Below, one piece after another: positions 1-11,202 of a stretch of 64,000 nucleotides of DNA. How positions within the stretch are numbered: position 1 is the stretch's first letter; every line of letters starts with the position of its first letter. This stretch comes from Pseudochryseolinea flava. Its GTDB lineage: Bacteria; Bacteroidota; Bacteroidia; Cytophagales; Cyclobacteriaceae. A model generated the notes under the pieces. It was not told the DNA's origin, searched no databases, and was given only the letters and a program-made list of their open reading frames with translations. Position numbers and translations under genes: made by a program. Location of the stretch: positions 62,001 through 126,000 of the forward strand of contig NZ_QMFY01000008.1 in NCBI RefSeq assembly GCF_003286915.1, in the 5' to 3' direction.

Positions 1-2
1 TG

Positions 3-536
3 TTGGATGTCATTATGAAGAATGCCAAACGCATGGGAAAACTCATAGATGATCTTTTAGACTTTTCGCGTGTGGGCAAGCTAGTGGCGCGCCAGCAAGT
101 TGTCGATATGAATAGCCTCGTCGCCATGGTTATTGCCGAGCAGTTTGATCACGTGAAGGACAAAGTGAAGTTTACGATTTCTACATTAGACGAAGCGAAA
201 TGCGACAGTAACCTAATGAAGCAAGTGCTGGCCAATCTTTTGTCGAATGCCGTGAAGTACTCCCAGCATGAAAAGCATCCTGAAGTTACAATGGGATCAA
301 CGAGGGGTATGTCGGAGGTGGTTTTCTTTGTAAAAGATAACGGCGTTGGCTTTGATATGAATTATGTCGATAAACTTTTTGGCGTCTTTCAGCGCCTTCA
401 CAAAGCAAACGAGTTTGAAGGTACCGGCGTGGGACTTGCTATTGTGCATCGAATCATAGTCAAACACGGAGGTCGCGTGTGGGCTGAAAGTGAAATTGGC
501 AAGGGGGCTACATTCTTTTTTAGTCTGCCACTATGA
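3..536 (+). CDS. Histidine kinase, C-terminal part (cut by window start)
   Basis: The reading frame is already open at the first bases, so this is the C-terminal part of a longer sensor kinase; the true start lies outside the window. Visible are the end of the dimerisation helix (IDDLLDFSRVGK) and a full ATP-binding domain: N-box NLLSNAVKYS, G1 box DNGVGF, F-box FGVFQRL and G2 box GTGVGLA. Spacing and motifs resemble the phytochrome-like and PAS-type kinases common in Bacteroidota. The phospho-accepting histidine is not in view and the sensed signal is unknown. About 160 bases separate it from the next kinase on the same strand, so it may belong to the same signalling cluster. Confidence 0.85.
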   Translation: MDVIMKNAKRMGKLIDDLLDFSRVGKLVARQQVVDMNSLVAMVIAEQFDHVKDKVKFTISTLDEAKCDSNLMKQVLANLLSNAVKYSQHEKHPEVTMGSTRGMSEVVFFVKDNGVGFDMNYVDKLFGVFQRLHKANEFEGTGVGLAIVHRIIVKHGGRVWAESEIGKGATFFFSLPL

Positions 537-694
537 GCCGCATGTAGTTTGTTTTAAATCTTTTTTAAGTTTTTTTGCCCTGTAAAATTTAATGCCAGTC
601 GCTTGATCCAGTTTTTTCACTGATATTAGAACGTTTTGCGGGAACCTTACCGTGAGCCCATGTAACCAAACGTGGGTTTGAAAGCATCGGCCAA

Positions 695-1930
695 ATGATA
701 CTTATCGTAGACGACAATCAAGAGAATATTTTTTCGCTTAAGACTTTGCTAAGCTTACATCAATTTGATGTCGACACGGCGAGTTCAGGGGAAGAAGCGC
801 TTAAAAAGATTTTGTTGCGTTCTTATGAGTTGATCATCCTAGATGTGCAAATGCCGGAGATGGATGGCTTTGAAGTAGCTGAGGCAATTTCTGGTTATAG
901 TAAGTCGAAGGATATTCCGATTATATTTTTATCCGCAGTTAACACCCACAAGAAATTTATCACAAAAGGATATGCTTCAGGCGCGATTGACTATGTCACA
1001 AAACCTTTCGATCCTGATATCCTGCTGATGAAGATCAAAACGTTCTACCGGTTATCAGAGCAGACGATTAAGCTGAATGCGCTCGAAAAAAGTTTGCGTG
1101 AGGAGATTGAACTTCGTAAAAAAGCAGAAGCAATCTTGGAAAAGAAAGTTGAAGAAAGAACACGAGAGCTAAAGCGAACAAATCAGCGCCTCGAGCAAAG
1201 TAACCTTGAGTTGCAGCAGTTTGCTTATGTGGCGTCGCACGACCTGCAGGAACCGCTTCGAAAGATTCAAACCTTCAGTAACATGGCCTTGGAACGTCAT
1301 CTGGACGATCAAGGGAAAATCAAATTGTACCTCGATAAGATATACAACTCTGCGAAAAGGTTACGCGGTTTAGTAACGGACCTCTTAAATTATTCGCGCA
1401 TCAATGCCGAAGAGATTTTTGTCAACACCAACCTCAATCAACTGTTGAACGACGTACTCTCCGATTTGGAATATCCGTATGGAAATGATAACCCTATTGT
1501 TCGGGCTAACGATATTCCGGCCATAGAAGTTATACCTTCTCAAATGCGACAGGTATTCCAAAACTTGTTGGCTAATTCGTTTAAGTTTTCCAAGCTGGGG
1601 CAGCAGTGTGAGGTAGACATAGAAGCAAAGATTGTAGAATCTAAATCGTTCGATGCGCCCGCTAGTGCCCTTGGAGAATATTGCAGAATTGTGATCCGCG
1701 ATAATGGAATTGGATTTAGTGATGAATACAACCATAAGATATTTGAAATTTTTCAACGGTTGAATACGCGCGAATCGTACGCAGGTACAGGTATAGGATT
1801 GGCGATCGTGAAGAAAGTCGTCGATCGTCATGAAGGTATAATCGCCGCTGAAGGGAAAGAGGGGAGTGGGGCAACGTTCACGATTGTCCTGCCATTAAAG
1901 CATCATGTTAATGTTCCAGTTTCAAGTTAA
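695..1930 (+). CDS. Receiver-histidine kinase
   Basis: A 411-residue soluble protein. An N-terminal receiver domain (residues 1-120; phospho-acceptor D50 in IILDVQMPEMDG, conserved K in VTKPF) is followed by a coiled coil (125-175) and a HisKA domain with H182 in VASHDLQEPL. A HATPase domain follows with N-box NLLANSFKFS, G1 DNGIGF and G2 GTGIGLA. This receiver-then-kinase order suits an intermediate in a phosphorelay: it can be phosphorylated by another kinase and in turn drive its own kinase core. No membrane segment or classical sensor domain is seen. The next hybrid kinase starts 17 bases downstream, which indicates an operon. The ATG start gives a complete receiver beta-1 strand (MILIVDDN). 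Confidence 0.9.
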   Translation: MILIVDDNQENIFSLKTLLSLHQFDVDTASSGEEALKKILLRSYELIILDVQMPEMDGFEVAEAISGYSKSKDIPIIFLSAVNTHKKFITKGYASGAIDYVTKPFDPDILLMKIKTFYRLSEQTIKLNALEKSLREEIELRKKAEAILEKKVEERTRELKRTNQRLEQSNLELQQFAYVASHDLQEPLRKIQTFSNMALERHLDDQGKIKLYLDKIYNSAKRLRGLVTDLLNYSRINAEEIFVNTNLNQLLNDVLSDLEYPYGNDNPIVRANDIPAIEVIPSQMRQVFQNLLANSFKFSKLGQQCEVDIEAKIVESKSFDAPASALGEYCRIVIRDNGIGFSDEYNHKIFEIFQRLNTRESYAGTGIGLAIVKKVVDRHEGIIAAEGKEGSGATFTIVLPLKHHVNVPVSS

Positions 1931-1947
1931 TTCACGCTGTTTAGATC

Positions 1948-4900
1948 ATGGGGAGTAATGTAAAAAGGAATTTGATGATTGGTTTCGGTGCGTCGTTGAT
2001 CATTTTGGTGATCTCGTCCGTTGCATCGTTTATCAGTATCAGCAATTTGCTGGAAAGTGCTGACTTGGTAAGTCACACCAATCTTGTTATCCGTGAACTC
2101 GATAATGTAAACGCCGCATTGATCGACGCCGAGACGGGACAACGCGGTTTTTTATTGACGTCGAATGATCAATTTCTCACGCCTTATAAGGATGCTCGCG
2201 CACGCGCGCAAACTGCCGTAGAGCGTTTAAGAGATTTAACACGCGACAATCAAGATCAACAAGCAAGTTTGATCACGCTTCAAAAGCATATTGAGGAACG
2301 GTTTAAATATTTACAAGCCGGTATCGATGCTGTCAATCAACATGTGCCATGGTCGGTGGATAATTTGCACAAAGGAATGGCCGCCATGGATGATGTGCGT
2401 CTGTTGATCAGAACAATGGAAGATCGCGAAAAGGAACTTTTATCGGCGCGCACTTCTGCCATGAATAAGTTTTCATCTTTCACACCACCGTTGATTGTAA
2501 TCGCGGCAATCATTGCGTTGATCATCACCATCATGTTCTACATCCGGGTGCGCAATGACTTTGATGAACGTGCTTCTTTACAACGCGCACTCGAGCAGAA
2601 GGATGAAGAAGTAACGGTTCGCATAGGCATCATTCAAAATATAGCCTCACAGATTTCTCAAGGGAATTATCAAGTTCGTGTCGACGATCGCGAAAGTGAC
2701 GCGTTGGGACATGTCGCCGTTTCGTTAAACAAAATGGCGTCCTCGCTTCAAAATTCGTTCAGCCTGCTATCGGATAAAGAATGGCATCAAACGGGTTTGG
2801 CCAAACTCAACGACGTAATGTTAGGTGAGAAAACTGTTAAAGTTCTTTCTAAAAGCGTAGTCGATTTTTTAGCCACGTATACGCAGAGTCATGCGGGCGC
2901 GGTGTATATCCTTGAACGGGCTGAGTTGATTGCCACAGCCGGATACGCTTATGCGCCAGAAGATCATCGTGCGAAATTTATGATTGGCGAGGGCTTACTT
3001 GGTCAGGCTGTTGCTGACGGAAAAATCTTAGCGATAAAAGATATTCCTGAGAATAGTATTCAGATAAACTTTGCATCGGGTGTCGTGAAGCCGGCACACG
3101 TTGTTGCTATTCCTGTCTTCGACGGTTATGCGATCAAAGGTGCAATAGAGTTGGCATCGCTTACAGAATTTTCAACACGTGACTTGGAGTTCTTAAAAAA
3201 CGCATCGCATAATATAGGGATTGCGTTGACGATGGCGCAAAATAGAAAACGTCTTCAAGATTTGTTGGAAGAAACGCAAGCGCAGTCTGAGGAATTAAAG
3301 TCACAGCATAGTGAACTTGAAAATCTGAACAGTGAGTTGGAAGTTCAAGCAGAGAAGCTTCAGGCCTCGGAAGAGGAATTGAAAGTTCAGCAAGAAGAAC
3401 TGAAACAAGCCAACCAAGAACTCGAAGAGCGGAGCCGTCTACTTGAGGAACGCAATCAAGTGATCACGGAACGGAATTTGGAGATCCAGCAGAAAGCCGA
3501 TGAACTTACGCAGAGTACACGTTACAAATCAGAGTTCTTGGCGAATATGTCGCATGAGTTGCGTACGCCACTGAATTCTATTTTGTTGTTATCTCGCTTG
3601 ATGTCTGAAAACCAAGACAACAATCTTACACAAGATCAGATTGAATATGCAAGGGTTATACAAAGTTCGGGCAACGGATTGCTTGCGCTCATTGACGAAA
3701 TCCTTGATCTCTCCAAGATCGAGGCAGGGAAGATGCAGTTGGAGTACCAATCGGTAGCGATCAGGGATTTGATCGCTAACATGAAAGGACTATTTGAACC
3801 GGTGGCGAGAGAGAAGGGCATTGCCTTTAATACCGAAGTAGGTGAAGGAACCCCGCAGTTTATTGAAACCGACCAGCTTCGATTAGAGCAGATCCTCCGA
3901 AATCTGTTTTCAAATGCACTCAAGTTTACATCGCATGGTTTTGTAAGCTTCGAGATTAGCTTAAATAAAAAGAGTCGTGGATATGTCTGCTTCGTGGTGC
4001 GCGATACCGGTATCGGTATTCCAAAGGAAAAGCAAGCACTTGTATTCGAAGCGTTTCAACAGGCTGATGGTTCCACACGTCGCAAATATGGAGGCACGGG
4101 ATTGGGGCTTTCAATTAGCCGCGAGTTGGTGAAATTGTTAGGCGGCGAATTATTATTGAAGAGTGAGGTTGATGCGGGAAGTGAATTCACCATTGTATTG
4201 CCGATTCAGAAAGACCAGGTAAAGGAGATTGTCGTCGAGAAAATGCAATCCGTGTCGGTGCCGCTAAAAGGTACAAAGGCCAACGGACATGCAGACGCGA
4301 AATACATCAGTACAACTATTCCGGAGAATATTCCAGATGATCGTAGCGCAATTGGTGACGACGATAAAGTTATCTTGATCATTGAAGACGATGTCAATTT
4401 TGCCAAGTCGTTGTTGGAGTACACCAGAAAGCGTGGGTATAAAGGTGTTGTCGCCGTTCGTGGGGATGAAGGCATCGACCTCGCTGGAGACCTTCGCCCA
4501 ATAGGTATTTTGTTAGATATCCAGCTCCCAGTTAAAAGCGGATGGGAAGTAATGGACGCATTGAAGAATGATTCACGGACGCGCCACATTCCTGTACACA
4601 TCATGTCGTCTCATGAGGTGAAGAATGAAAGTCTTACGCGTGGCGCTGTTGATTTTATAAACAAGCCATTCGCTTTTGAAAAAATTCAAAATGTATTCCA
4701 GAAGATAGAACACGTTCTTACGCATAAGGATCGGAAAGTCTTGATCGTCGAAGAAAATCCGAAGCATGCAAAAGCACTTGCTTATTTTCTAGAGACCTTT
4801 GACGTGAGTATTGAGATCAATAATGCGGTTGAGAATGCGATTGACTCACTCAAAAGGAAAGATGTGAATTGTGTCATTCTTGATATGGGCGTGCCGGATC

Positions 4901-5547
4901 AAAAGGCTTATGACACTTTGGAAGGCGTTCGGAAGACGCCGGGGCTTGAGAATACTCCGATTATCATTTTCACCGGAAAAAGTCTTTCTCAGGCAGAAGA
5001 GCTCCGGATCAAACAATATGCAGACTCTATTGTTGTAAAGACTGCGCATTCATACAAACGTATCTTAGATGAAGTGTCGATATTTCTGCACCTCATGGAA
5101 CAACAAGGGAAAGATGAAGGCGCGTCAAAAAAATATCAGAAGTTGGGCGCCCTTGATGAAGTGCTCAAGAATCGAACAGTGCTCATTGCTGATGATGACA
5201 TGCGAAATATTTTCTCGCTGACAAAGGCGCTGGAGAAATATGAAATGAATGTGATCGCTGCTGTGGACGGGAAAGACGCGCTTCAAAAGCTAAAAGATAA
5301 TCCAGAGGTCGACGTGGTGTTGATGGATATGATGATGCCGGAAATGGACGGGTACGAGTCGACTACCGCCATTCGAAGAGATGCGCGTTTCAAAGACCTT
5401 CCGGTGATTGCCGTTACCGCGAAAGCGATGATGGGCGATCGTGCACGTTGTATTAACGCAGGAGCTTCCGATTATATCACGAAACCTGTGGATATAGACC
5501 AGTTGTTCTCCCTCTTACGTGTTTGGTTGTACGAAAAAAGACATTAG
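1948..5547 (+). CDS. CHASE3-HAMP-GAF hybrid histidine kinase with three receivers
   Basis: A 1199-residue membrane hybrid kinase. Order: TM1 (about 8-30), periplasmic CHASE3 domain (35-175, signature ETGQRGFLLT), TM2 (about 177-197), HAMP (about 205-265), GAF (about 290-425), a long charged coiled coil (about 437-527), HisKA with H536 in MSHELRTPL, HATPase (N-box NLFSNALKF, G1 DTGIGI, G2 GTGLGL), then three receivers with phospho-acceptors D857, D979 and D1127. The middle receiver is the most divergent (DMGVPDQKAYD). The coiled coil is rich in EE and QE pairs, as in the methylation helices of chemoreceptors, and CheR and CheB genes lie just downstream. The next receiver gene follows after 6 bases. 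The ligand is unknown. Confidence 0.92.
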   Translation: MGSNVKRNLMIGFGASLIILVISSVASFISISNLLESADLVSHTNLVIRELDNVNAALIDAETGQRGFLLTSNDQFLTPYKDARARAQTAVERLRDLTRDNQDQQASLITLQKHIEERFKYLQAGIDAVNQHVPWSVDNLHKGMAAMDDVRLLIRTMEDREKELLSARTSAMNKFSSFTPPLIVIAAIIALIITIMFYIRVRNDFDERASLQRALEQKDEEVTVRIGIIQNIASQISQGNYQVRVDDRESDALGHVAVSLNKMASSLQNSFSLLSDKEWHQTGLAKLNDVMLGEKTVKVLSKSVVDFLATYTQSHAGAVYILERAELIATAGYAYAPEDHRAKFMIGEGLLGQAVADGKILAIKDIPENSIQINFASGVVKPAHVVAIPVFDGYAIKGAIELASLTEFSTRDLEFLKNASHNIGIALTMAQNRKRLQDLLEETQAQSEELKSQHSELENLNSELEVQAEKLQASEEELKVQQEELKQANQELEERSRLLEERNQVITERNLEIQQKADELTQSTRYKSEFLANMSHELRTPLNSILLLSRLMSENQDNNLTQDQIEYARVIQSSGNGLLALIDEILDLSKIEAGKMQLEYQSVAIRDLIANMKGLFEPVAREKGIAFNTEVGEGTPQFIETDQLRLEQILRNLFSNALKFTSHGFVSFEISLNKKSRGYVCFVVRDTGIGIPKEKQALVFEAFQQADGSTRRKYGGTGLGLSISRELVKLLGGELLLKSEVDAGSEFTIVLPIQKDQVKEIVVEKMQSVSVPLKGTKANGHADAKYISTTIPENIPDDRSAIGDDDKVILIIEDDVNFAKSLLEYTRKRGYKGVVAVRGDEGIDLAGDLRPIGILLDIQLPVKSGWEVMDALKNDSRTRHIPVHIMSSHEVKNESLTRGAVDFINKPFAFEKIQNVFQKIEHVLTHKDRKVLIVEENPKHAKALAYFLETFDVSIEINNAVENAIDSLKRKDVNCVILDMGVPDQKAYDTLEGVRKTPGLENTPIIIFTGKSLSQAEELRIKQYADSIVVKTAHSYKRILDEVSIFLHLMEQQGKDEGASKKYQKLGALDEVLKNRTVLIADDDMRNIFSLTKALEKYEMNVIAAVDGKDALQKLKDNPEVDVVLMDMMMPEMDGYESTTAIRRDARFKDLPVIAVTAKAMMGDRARCINAGASDYITKPVDIDQLFSLLRVWLYEKRH

Positions 5548-5553
5548 GAAGTG

Positions 5554-5928
5554 ATGGACCACGCGACTAGAAAAGTGTTAATTATTGATGATGATAGCCG
5601 CAATATTTTTGCGCTTAAGGCTGTGTTAAAAGCCAAGGGCTATCAGTGCGTTACGGCGATCAGTGGCATGGAGGGACTTAAAATTATGGAGTCCGATATG
5701 AGCGTAGCCGTTGTGCTGTTGGATATGATGATGCCAGAAATGGATGGGTATGAAACGCTCTCTCATATTAGACAAGGCGCGCGAAAGGATCTGCCCGTAA
5801 TTGCAGTAACGGCGCAAGCAATGGTTGGCGATCGCGATAAGTGTATAGAGGCTGGAGCGACGGACTATGTGTCGAAGCCGGTGGATGTAGACCGTTTGAT
5901 GGCGTTGTTAAATAAATTCATCTATTAA
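5554..5928 (+). CDS. Single-domain response regulator
   Basis: A 124-residue stand-alone receiver with acidic pocket IIDDDSRN, phospho-acceptor D57 in LLDMMMPEMDG, conserved T in AVTAQAM and K in VSKPVD. It closely resembles the third receiver of the hybrid kinase immediately upstream (same DMMMPEMDGYE core), suggesting duplication and service as a diffusible phosphate carrier for that kinase. An upstream GTG at 5551 is possible, but the ATG at 5554 sits directly behind AGGAAG and is preferred. The CheR gene starts immediately after its stop codon. There is no output domain. Confidence 0.88.
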   Translation: MDHATRKVLIIDDDSRNIFALKAVLKAKGYQCVTAISGMEGLKIMESDMSVAVVLLDMMMPEMDGYETLSHIRQGARKDLPVIAVTAQAMVGDRDKCIEAGATDYVSKPVDVDRLMALLNKFIY

Positions 5929-6759
5929 ATGTTTGTAGAAGGGGTATCGTTGTCTGACGAAAATGTCGAGCTAATCCTTAGAGATTTAATCGATTTGTAT
6001 GGCTACGATTTTACCAATTATTCGCGTGCCTCAATTAAGCGACGTATTCTTCGCTTGATGTCGAACGATCGTTTTTTAAGTTTTGCGGAATTTAGATATC
6101 GATTAAAAAACGACCCTGAATACTTCAAGCGTTTCGTGGAGCAGATCACTGTGAATGTTACTGAAATGTTTCGCGATGTGCAGTTTTATAAAACATTGCG
6201 CGAAGTGGTTTTGCCGGTGTTAGCAACTAAACCGATTATTCGTATTTGGCATGCAGGATGTTCTACAGGAGAAGAGGTTTATTCGATGGCGATTCTCCTC
6301 GCGGAAACGAACCTCCTTGACAAATCTTTGCTATATGCTACTGATATAAACCCGGCTGTTCTTGAAAAAGTTAGGGCTGGCATTTTTCCGTTGGCACAGA
6401 TGAAGCAATACTCTGAAAATTATATTGCCTCTGGGGGAAAGAAAGATTTTTCGTCATACTATACGGCGCAATACAACGCGGCGAAGTTCGATGAAACATT
6501 GGGAAAGAAAATTGTTTTAGCGACACACAATCTCGTATCAGATGGATCTTTCAACGAGTTCCAGTTGATTCTTTGCCGGAATGTAATGATCTATTTCGAT
6601 AAGCCTTTGCAAGATCGCGCACTTCGGCTGTTTTATGAGAGTTTGGAGATGCTCGGATACTTAGCCTTGGGCTCTAAGGAAACGTTAAAGTTTACTGATA
6701 TCAGCGCAATGTTTCGGCAGGTAGAAAATCGAGAAAAAATCTGGAAGAAAGTAATGTGA
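5929..6759 (+). CDS. cheR: CheR-family protein-glutamate methyltransferase
   Basis: A 276-residue SAM-dependent methyltransferase of the CheR family. It has an all-alpha N-terminal domain (about 10-75) and a Rossmann-type catalytic domain with the SAM motif WHAGCSTGEEVYSMAILLAE and the late motif LILCRNVMIYFD. CheR normally methylates glutamates on chemoreceptor helices, but this cluster has no receptor; the adjacent hybrid kinase with its EE/QE coiled coil is a possible substrate (inference). The ATG at 5929 abuts the upstream stop; an in-frame TTG at 5950 (giving MSDENVEL) lies behind AGAAGGGG and is a credible alternative start. A second CheR is at 22956. Confidence 0.9.
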   Translation: MFVEGVSLSDENVELILRDLIDLYGYDFTNYSRASIKRRILRLMSNDRFLSFAEFRYRLKNDPEYFKRFVEQITVNVTEMFRDVQFYKTLREVVLPVLATKPIIRIWHAGCSTGEEVYSMAILLAETNLLDKSLLYATDINPAVLEKVRAGIFPLAQMKQYSENYIASGGKKDFSSYYTAQYNAAKFDETLGKKIVLATHNLVSDGSFNEFQLILCRNVMIYFDKPLQDRALRLFYESLEMLGYLALGSKETLKFTDISAMFRQVENREKIWKKVM

Positions 6760-6765
6760 TTCACA

Positions 6766-7335
6766 ATGGCAGCGAGATTCGATTTATTGGTAATAGGGGG
6801 CTCTGCGGGTAGTCTATCCGTTGTGATGAAAATCATTCCGTTGTTAAAGCCGTCGTTGAACCTGGCTACGGTGATCGTCTTTCACCGTAAGCAATCAGAT
6901 GATTCCGCCTTAATTGAAGTGCTCGCGGGGCGTACCGATTGCCGCGTGAAAGAAGCAGATGACAAGGATGACTTGCTGCCGGCGCATATTTATGTAGCTC
7001 CGGCCGACTATCATGTGTTGATCGAAAAGAACAAAACGATAACGCTAGATTTCTCTGAGAAGATAAATTACAGTCGGCCCAGTATTGATTTGTCGTTTGA
7101 TAGTGCCGCTGAAGTTTACGGCCCACGCTTAGCTTGCCTTCTGTTGTCCGGAGCAAATGCCGATGGTGTCGACGGATTATTGTCGGCGAAAAGGCAAGGT
7201 GCTTTTATCATGGTGCAAAATCCGTCGACTGCAGAAGTTCCATATATGCCGCAACAGGCGGTAGAAAAAGTTTCGTGCGACCTGCTCATCGATCCAGATA
7301 ATTTGAAAGAATTTTTAGCCGCGATACTCGAATAG
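6766..7335 (+). CDS. cheB: CheB-type methylesterase without receiver domain
   Basis: A 189-residue protein consisting only of the CheB catalytic domain. The expected Ser-His-Asp triad is visible: S13 in IGGSAGS, H40 in VIVFHRK, and D133 in LSGANADGVDG. Canonical CheB enzymes (such as the one at 23827) carry an N-terminal receiver that gates activity; here it is absent, so activity may be constitutive or controlled by interaction with a partner such as the stand-alone receiver upstream. It begins 6 bases after cheR. The G-A-N-A-D-G loop differs from the usual G-M-G-D-D-G. It probably removes methyl groups added by the adjacent CheR. Confidence 0.88.
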   Translation: MAARFDLLVIGGSAGSLSVVMKIIPLLKPSLNLATVIVFHRKQSDDSALIEVLAGRTDCRVKEADDKDDLLPAHIYVAPADYHVLIEKNKTITLDFSEKINYSRPSIDLSFDSAAEVYGPRLACLLLSGANADGVDGLLSAKRQGAFIMVQNPSTAEVPYMPQQAVEKVSCDLLIDPDNLKEFLAAILE

Positions 7336-7424
7336 TGGGCGAAATGATGAGCGCACACGTTTCCGGTAACGTTGCGACGAAGACTTAACATCAAAGTTAA
7401 AAGAAAGGCTCTAATTTCAAGGTC

Positions 7425-7455
7425 TTGTAATCGTTGGAAGTTCGCCTCATTTTTG
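7425..7455 (+). promoter_or_regulatory. Candidate Bacteroidota sigma promoter for the GH97 gene
   Basis: TTG at 7425-7427 and CATTTTTG at 7448-7455 are separated by 20 bases. They fit the Bacteroidota housekeeping promoter TTG-N19/20-TAnnTTTG with one mismatch. The ATG of the GH97 gene lies 22 bases further on. Found by eye; no transcript evidence. Confidence 0.35.
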
Positions 7456-7456
7456 A

Positions 7457-9610
<2,154 letters not shown>

Positions 9611-9636
9611 AGAAATCTAGGTTTTGTTTTACACAC

Positions 9637-9670
9637 GAGAGGAGGGATGGATAGTTCCTCCTTTTTTTTA
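9637..9670 (+). terminator. Intrinsic terminator after the GH97 gene
   Basis: Stem AGGAGG (9640-9645) pairs with CCTCCT (9657-9662), with weaker pairs on either side, and is followed by a run of eight T. It ends the single-gene GH97 unit. Confidence 0.75.
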
Positions 9671-9698
9671 TTTCAAATGGTAAACACTATCTTCCACC

Positions 9699-11099
9699 AT
9701 GAATGTTTCTGTGAAATTTCTTGGTGGTGCAGGTTCTGTAACCGGCTCGCGCTACCTTCTGACAATTGATAATTTTAATGTCCTTCTTGATGCAGGACTT
9801 TTTCAAGGTTTAAAGGAGTTGCGTCTCCGCAACTGGCACGAGTTTCCTGTCGACCCTGCTACTATCGATGCGATTATCATCACGCATGCGCACATCGATC
9901 ACGTCGGATACCTGCCAAGGTTGATTAAAGAAGGATTCACAGGCCCCATTTATTGTACGGAACCCACCGCAGACTTGATGGAATTGACGCTGATGGACTC
10001 GGCGAAACTACAGGAAGAAGAAGCTGAATTTGCAAAGAAAAAGCATTACTCGAAACATGAAAATCCTGAGCCACTCTATCGCGCCGAGGATGTCGAAGAT
10101 ATGTTGCCTTTAATTCGAAGAAAGGATACAGATCAGCGGATAAAAATTTCCGATCGCGTTGAAATTTGTTTCCGACAATCAGGGCATTTGTTGGGCGCTG
10201 CAATTGTCGAGTTGTTTGTGAAAGGCGATCGCGAGGAAAAGAAAATTGTCTTCTCCGGCGACTTAGGCCGCGACAGCGATGTGATGCTCTATCCGCCTAC
10301 ACCCATCGACGAAGCAGATGTATTGTTTATTGAATCTACTTATGGAAATAAGGACAATCCTGCCTTCGATCCGGAAGGTGATCTTGAGCGCGTTGTTAAT
10401 GACACTGTAAAAAATAATGGTGTGCTGCTCATCCCGGCTTTTGCCATTGGTAGAACGCAAGTATTGTTACATTACTTTCACAAGTTAATGAAGCAAGATA
10501 AGGTGCCAGATATTCCGGTTTACATTGACAGCCCAATGGCAATTTCAGCAACGTATCTTTATTACAAACATCCGAAGTATCATAAGTTGAAGGACTTTAA
10601 TGAAAGAGTGTTTGCGCAAGAAATGGAAACAAACATGTTGGTGTTTGTGAAAAATTCTCAGCATTCAAAATCGCTAAATGATTTGAAGGGTAGTGCTATC
10701 ATTATTTCATCCAGTGGCATGATGACCGGTGGACGTATTTTACATCACATGTATCATCGCCTTAAAAATCCGCAAGATACAATCTTGGTTCCTGGATTTC
10801 AGGCGGAAGGAACACGTGGACGTCGACTCGTGGATGGAGAATCTACCCTTCGCATTTTCGGACAGGATGTTCCTGTGCTTTGTAAAGTCGCCAACATGAA
10901 GTCATTGTCGGGCCACGCGGATCGTGAAGAGCTCTTCAAATGGATGAAGAATTTTAAAAAGAAGCCGAAAGTTGTTTTTACTATTCACGGTGAAGGCAAA
11001 GATTTGGAAATGTATGGACAAGCAATTCGCGAACGCATGGGTTGGAATGTGATGCAGCCAAAATATTTGCAAACGGTGAGTTTGTTTGAAGGCATTTGA
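9699..11099 (+). CDS. Beta-CASP metallo-beta-lactamase-fold hydrolase (RNA-processing type)
   Basis: A 466-residue cytosolic protein of the metallo-beta-lactamase superfamily with the beta-CASP insertion found in CPSF73/RNase J-like nucleases. The di-zinc motif HAHIDH is in the N-terminal part, with SGHLLGAA, the aspartate-bearing FSGDLGRD and the C-terminal SGHADREEL motif; the SSSGMMTGGR loop is typical of the exoribonuclease subgroup. Its likely role is RNA cleavage or trimming, though the bacterial substrate of this family is often unknown. It lies between a terminator and a small membrane-protein gene, with no functional link visible to its neighbours. Confidence 0.88.
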   Translation: MNVSVKFLGGAGSVTGSRYLLTIDNFNVLLDAGLFQGLKELRLRNWHEFPVDPATIDAIIITHAHIDHVGYLPRLIKEGFTGPIYCTEPTADLMELTLMDSAKLQEEEAEFAKKKHYSKHENPEPLYRAEDVEDMLPLIRRKDTDQRIKISDRVEICFRQSGHLLGAAIVELFVKGDREEKKIVFSGDLGRDSDVMLYPPTPIDEADVLFIESTYGNKDNPAFDPEGDLERVVNDTVKNNGVLLIPAFAIGRTQVLLHYFHKLMKQDKVPDIPVYIDSPMAISATYLYYKHPKYHKLKDFNERVFAQEMETNMLVFVKNSQHSKSLNDLKGSAIIISSSGMMTGGRILHHMYHRLKNPQDTILVPGFQAEGTRGRRLVDGESTLRIFGQDVPVLCKVANMKSLSGHADREELFKWMKNFKKKPKVVFTIHGEGKDLEMYGQAIRERMGWNVMQPKYLQTVSLFEGI

Positions 11100-11202
11100 T
11101 TTGTCTTCGCCGCTAACATTTGCAGAAGATGTTGATGTTCTGTTTTAATTGTTCACAACGAATTGTAAATTAAGAAGCAGTAGTTTGTAGAACTTTGTGA
11201 TC

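Noticed and set aside
1385-1831. Long antisense frame inside the receiver-kinase gene
   Set aside because: It lies opposite strongly conserved kinase motifs and its translation shows no domain pattern; it is a shadow of the coding strand.
4206-4604. Antisense frame of 132 codons in the hybrid kinase gene
   Set aside because: Opposite a receiver domain with intact motifs; no start context and no protein-like composition.
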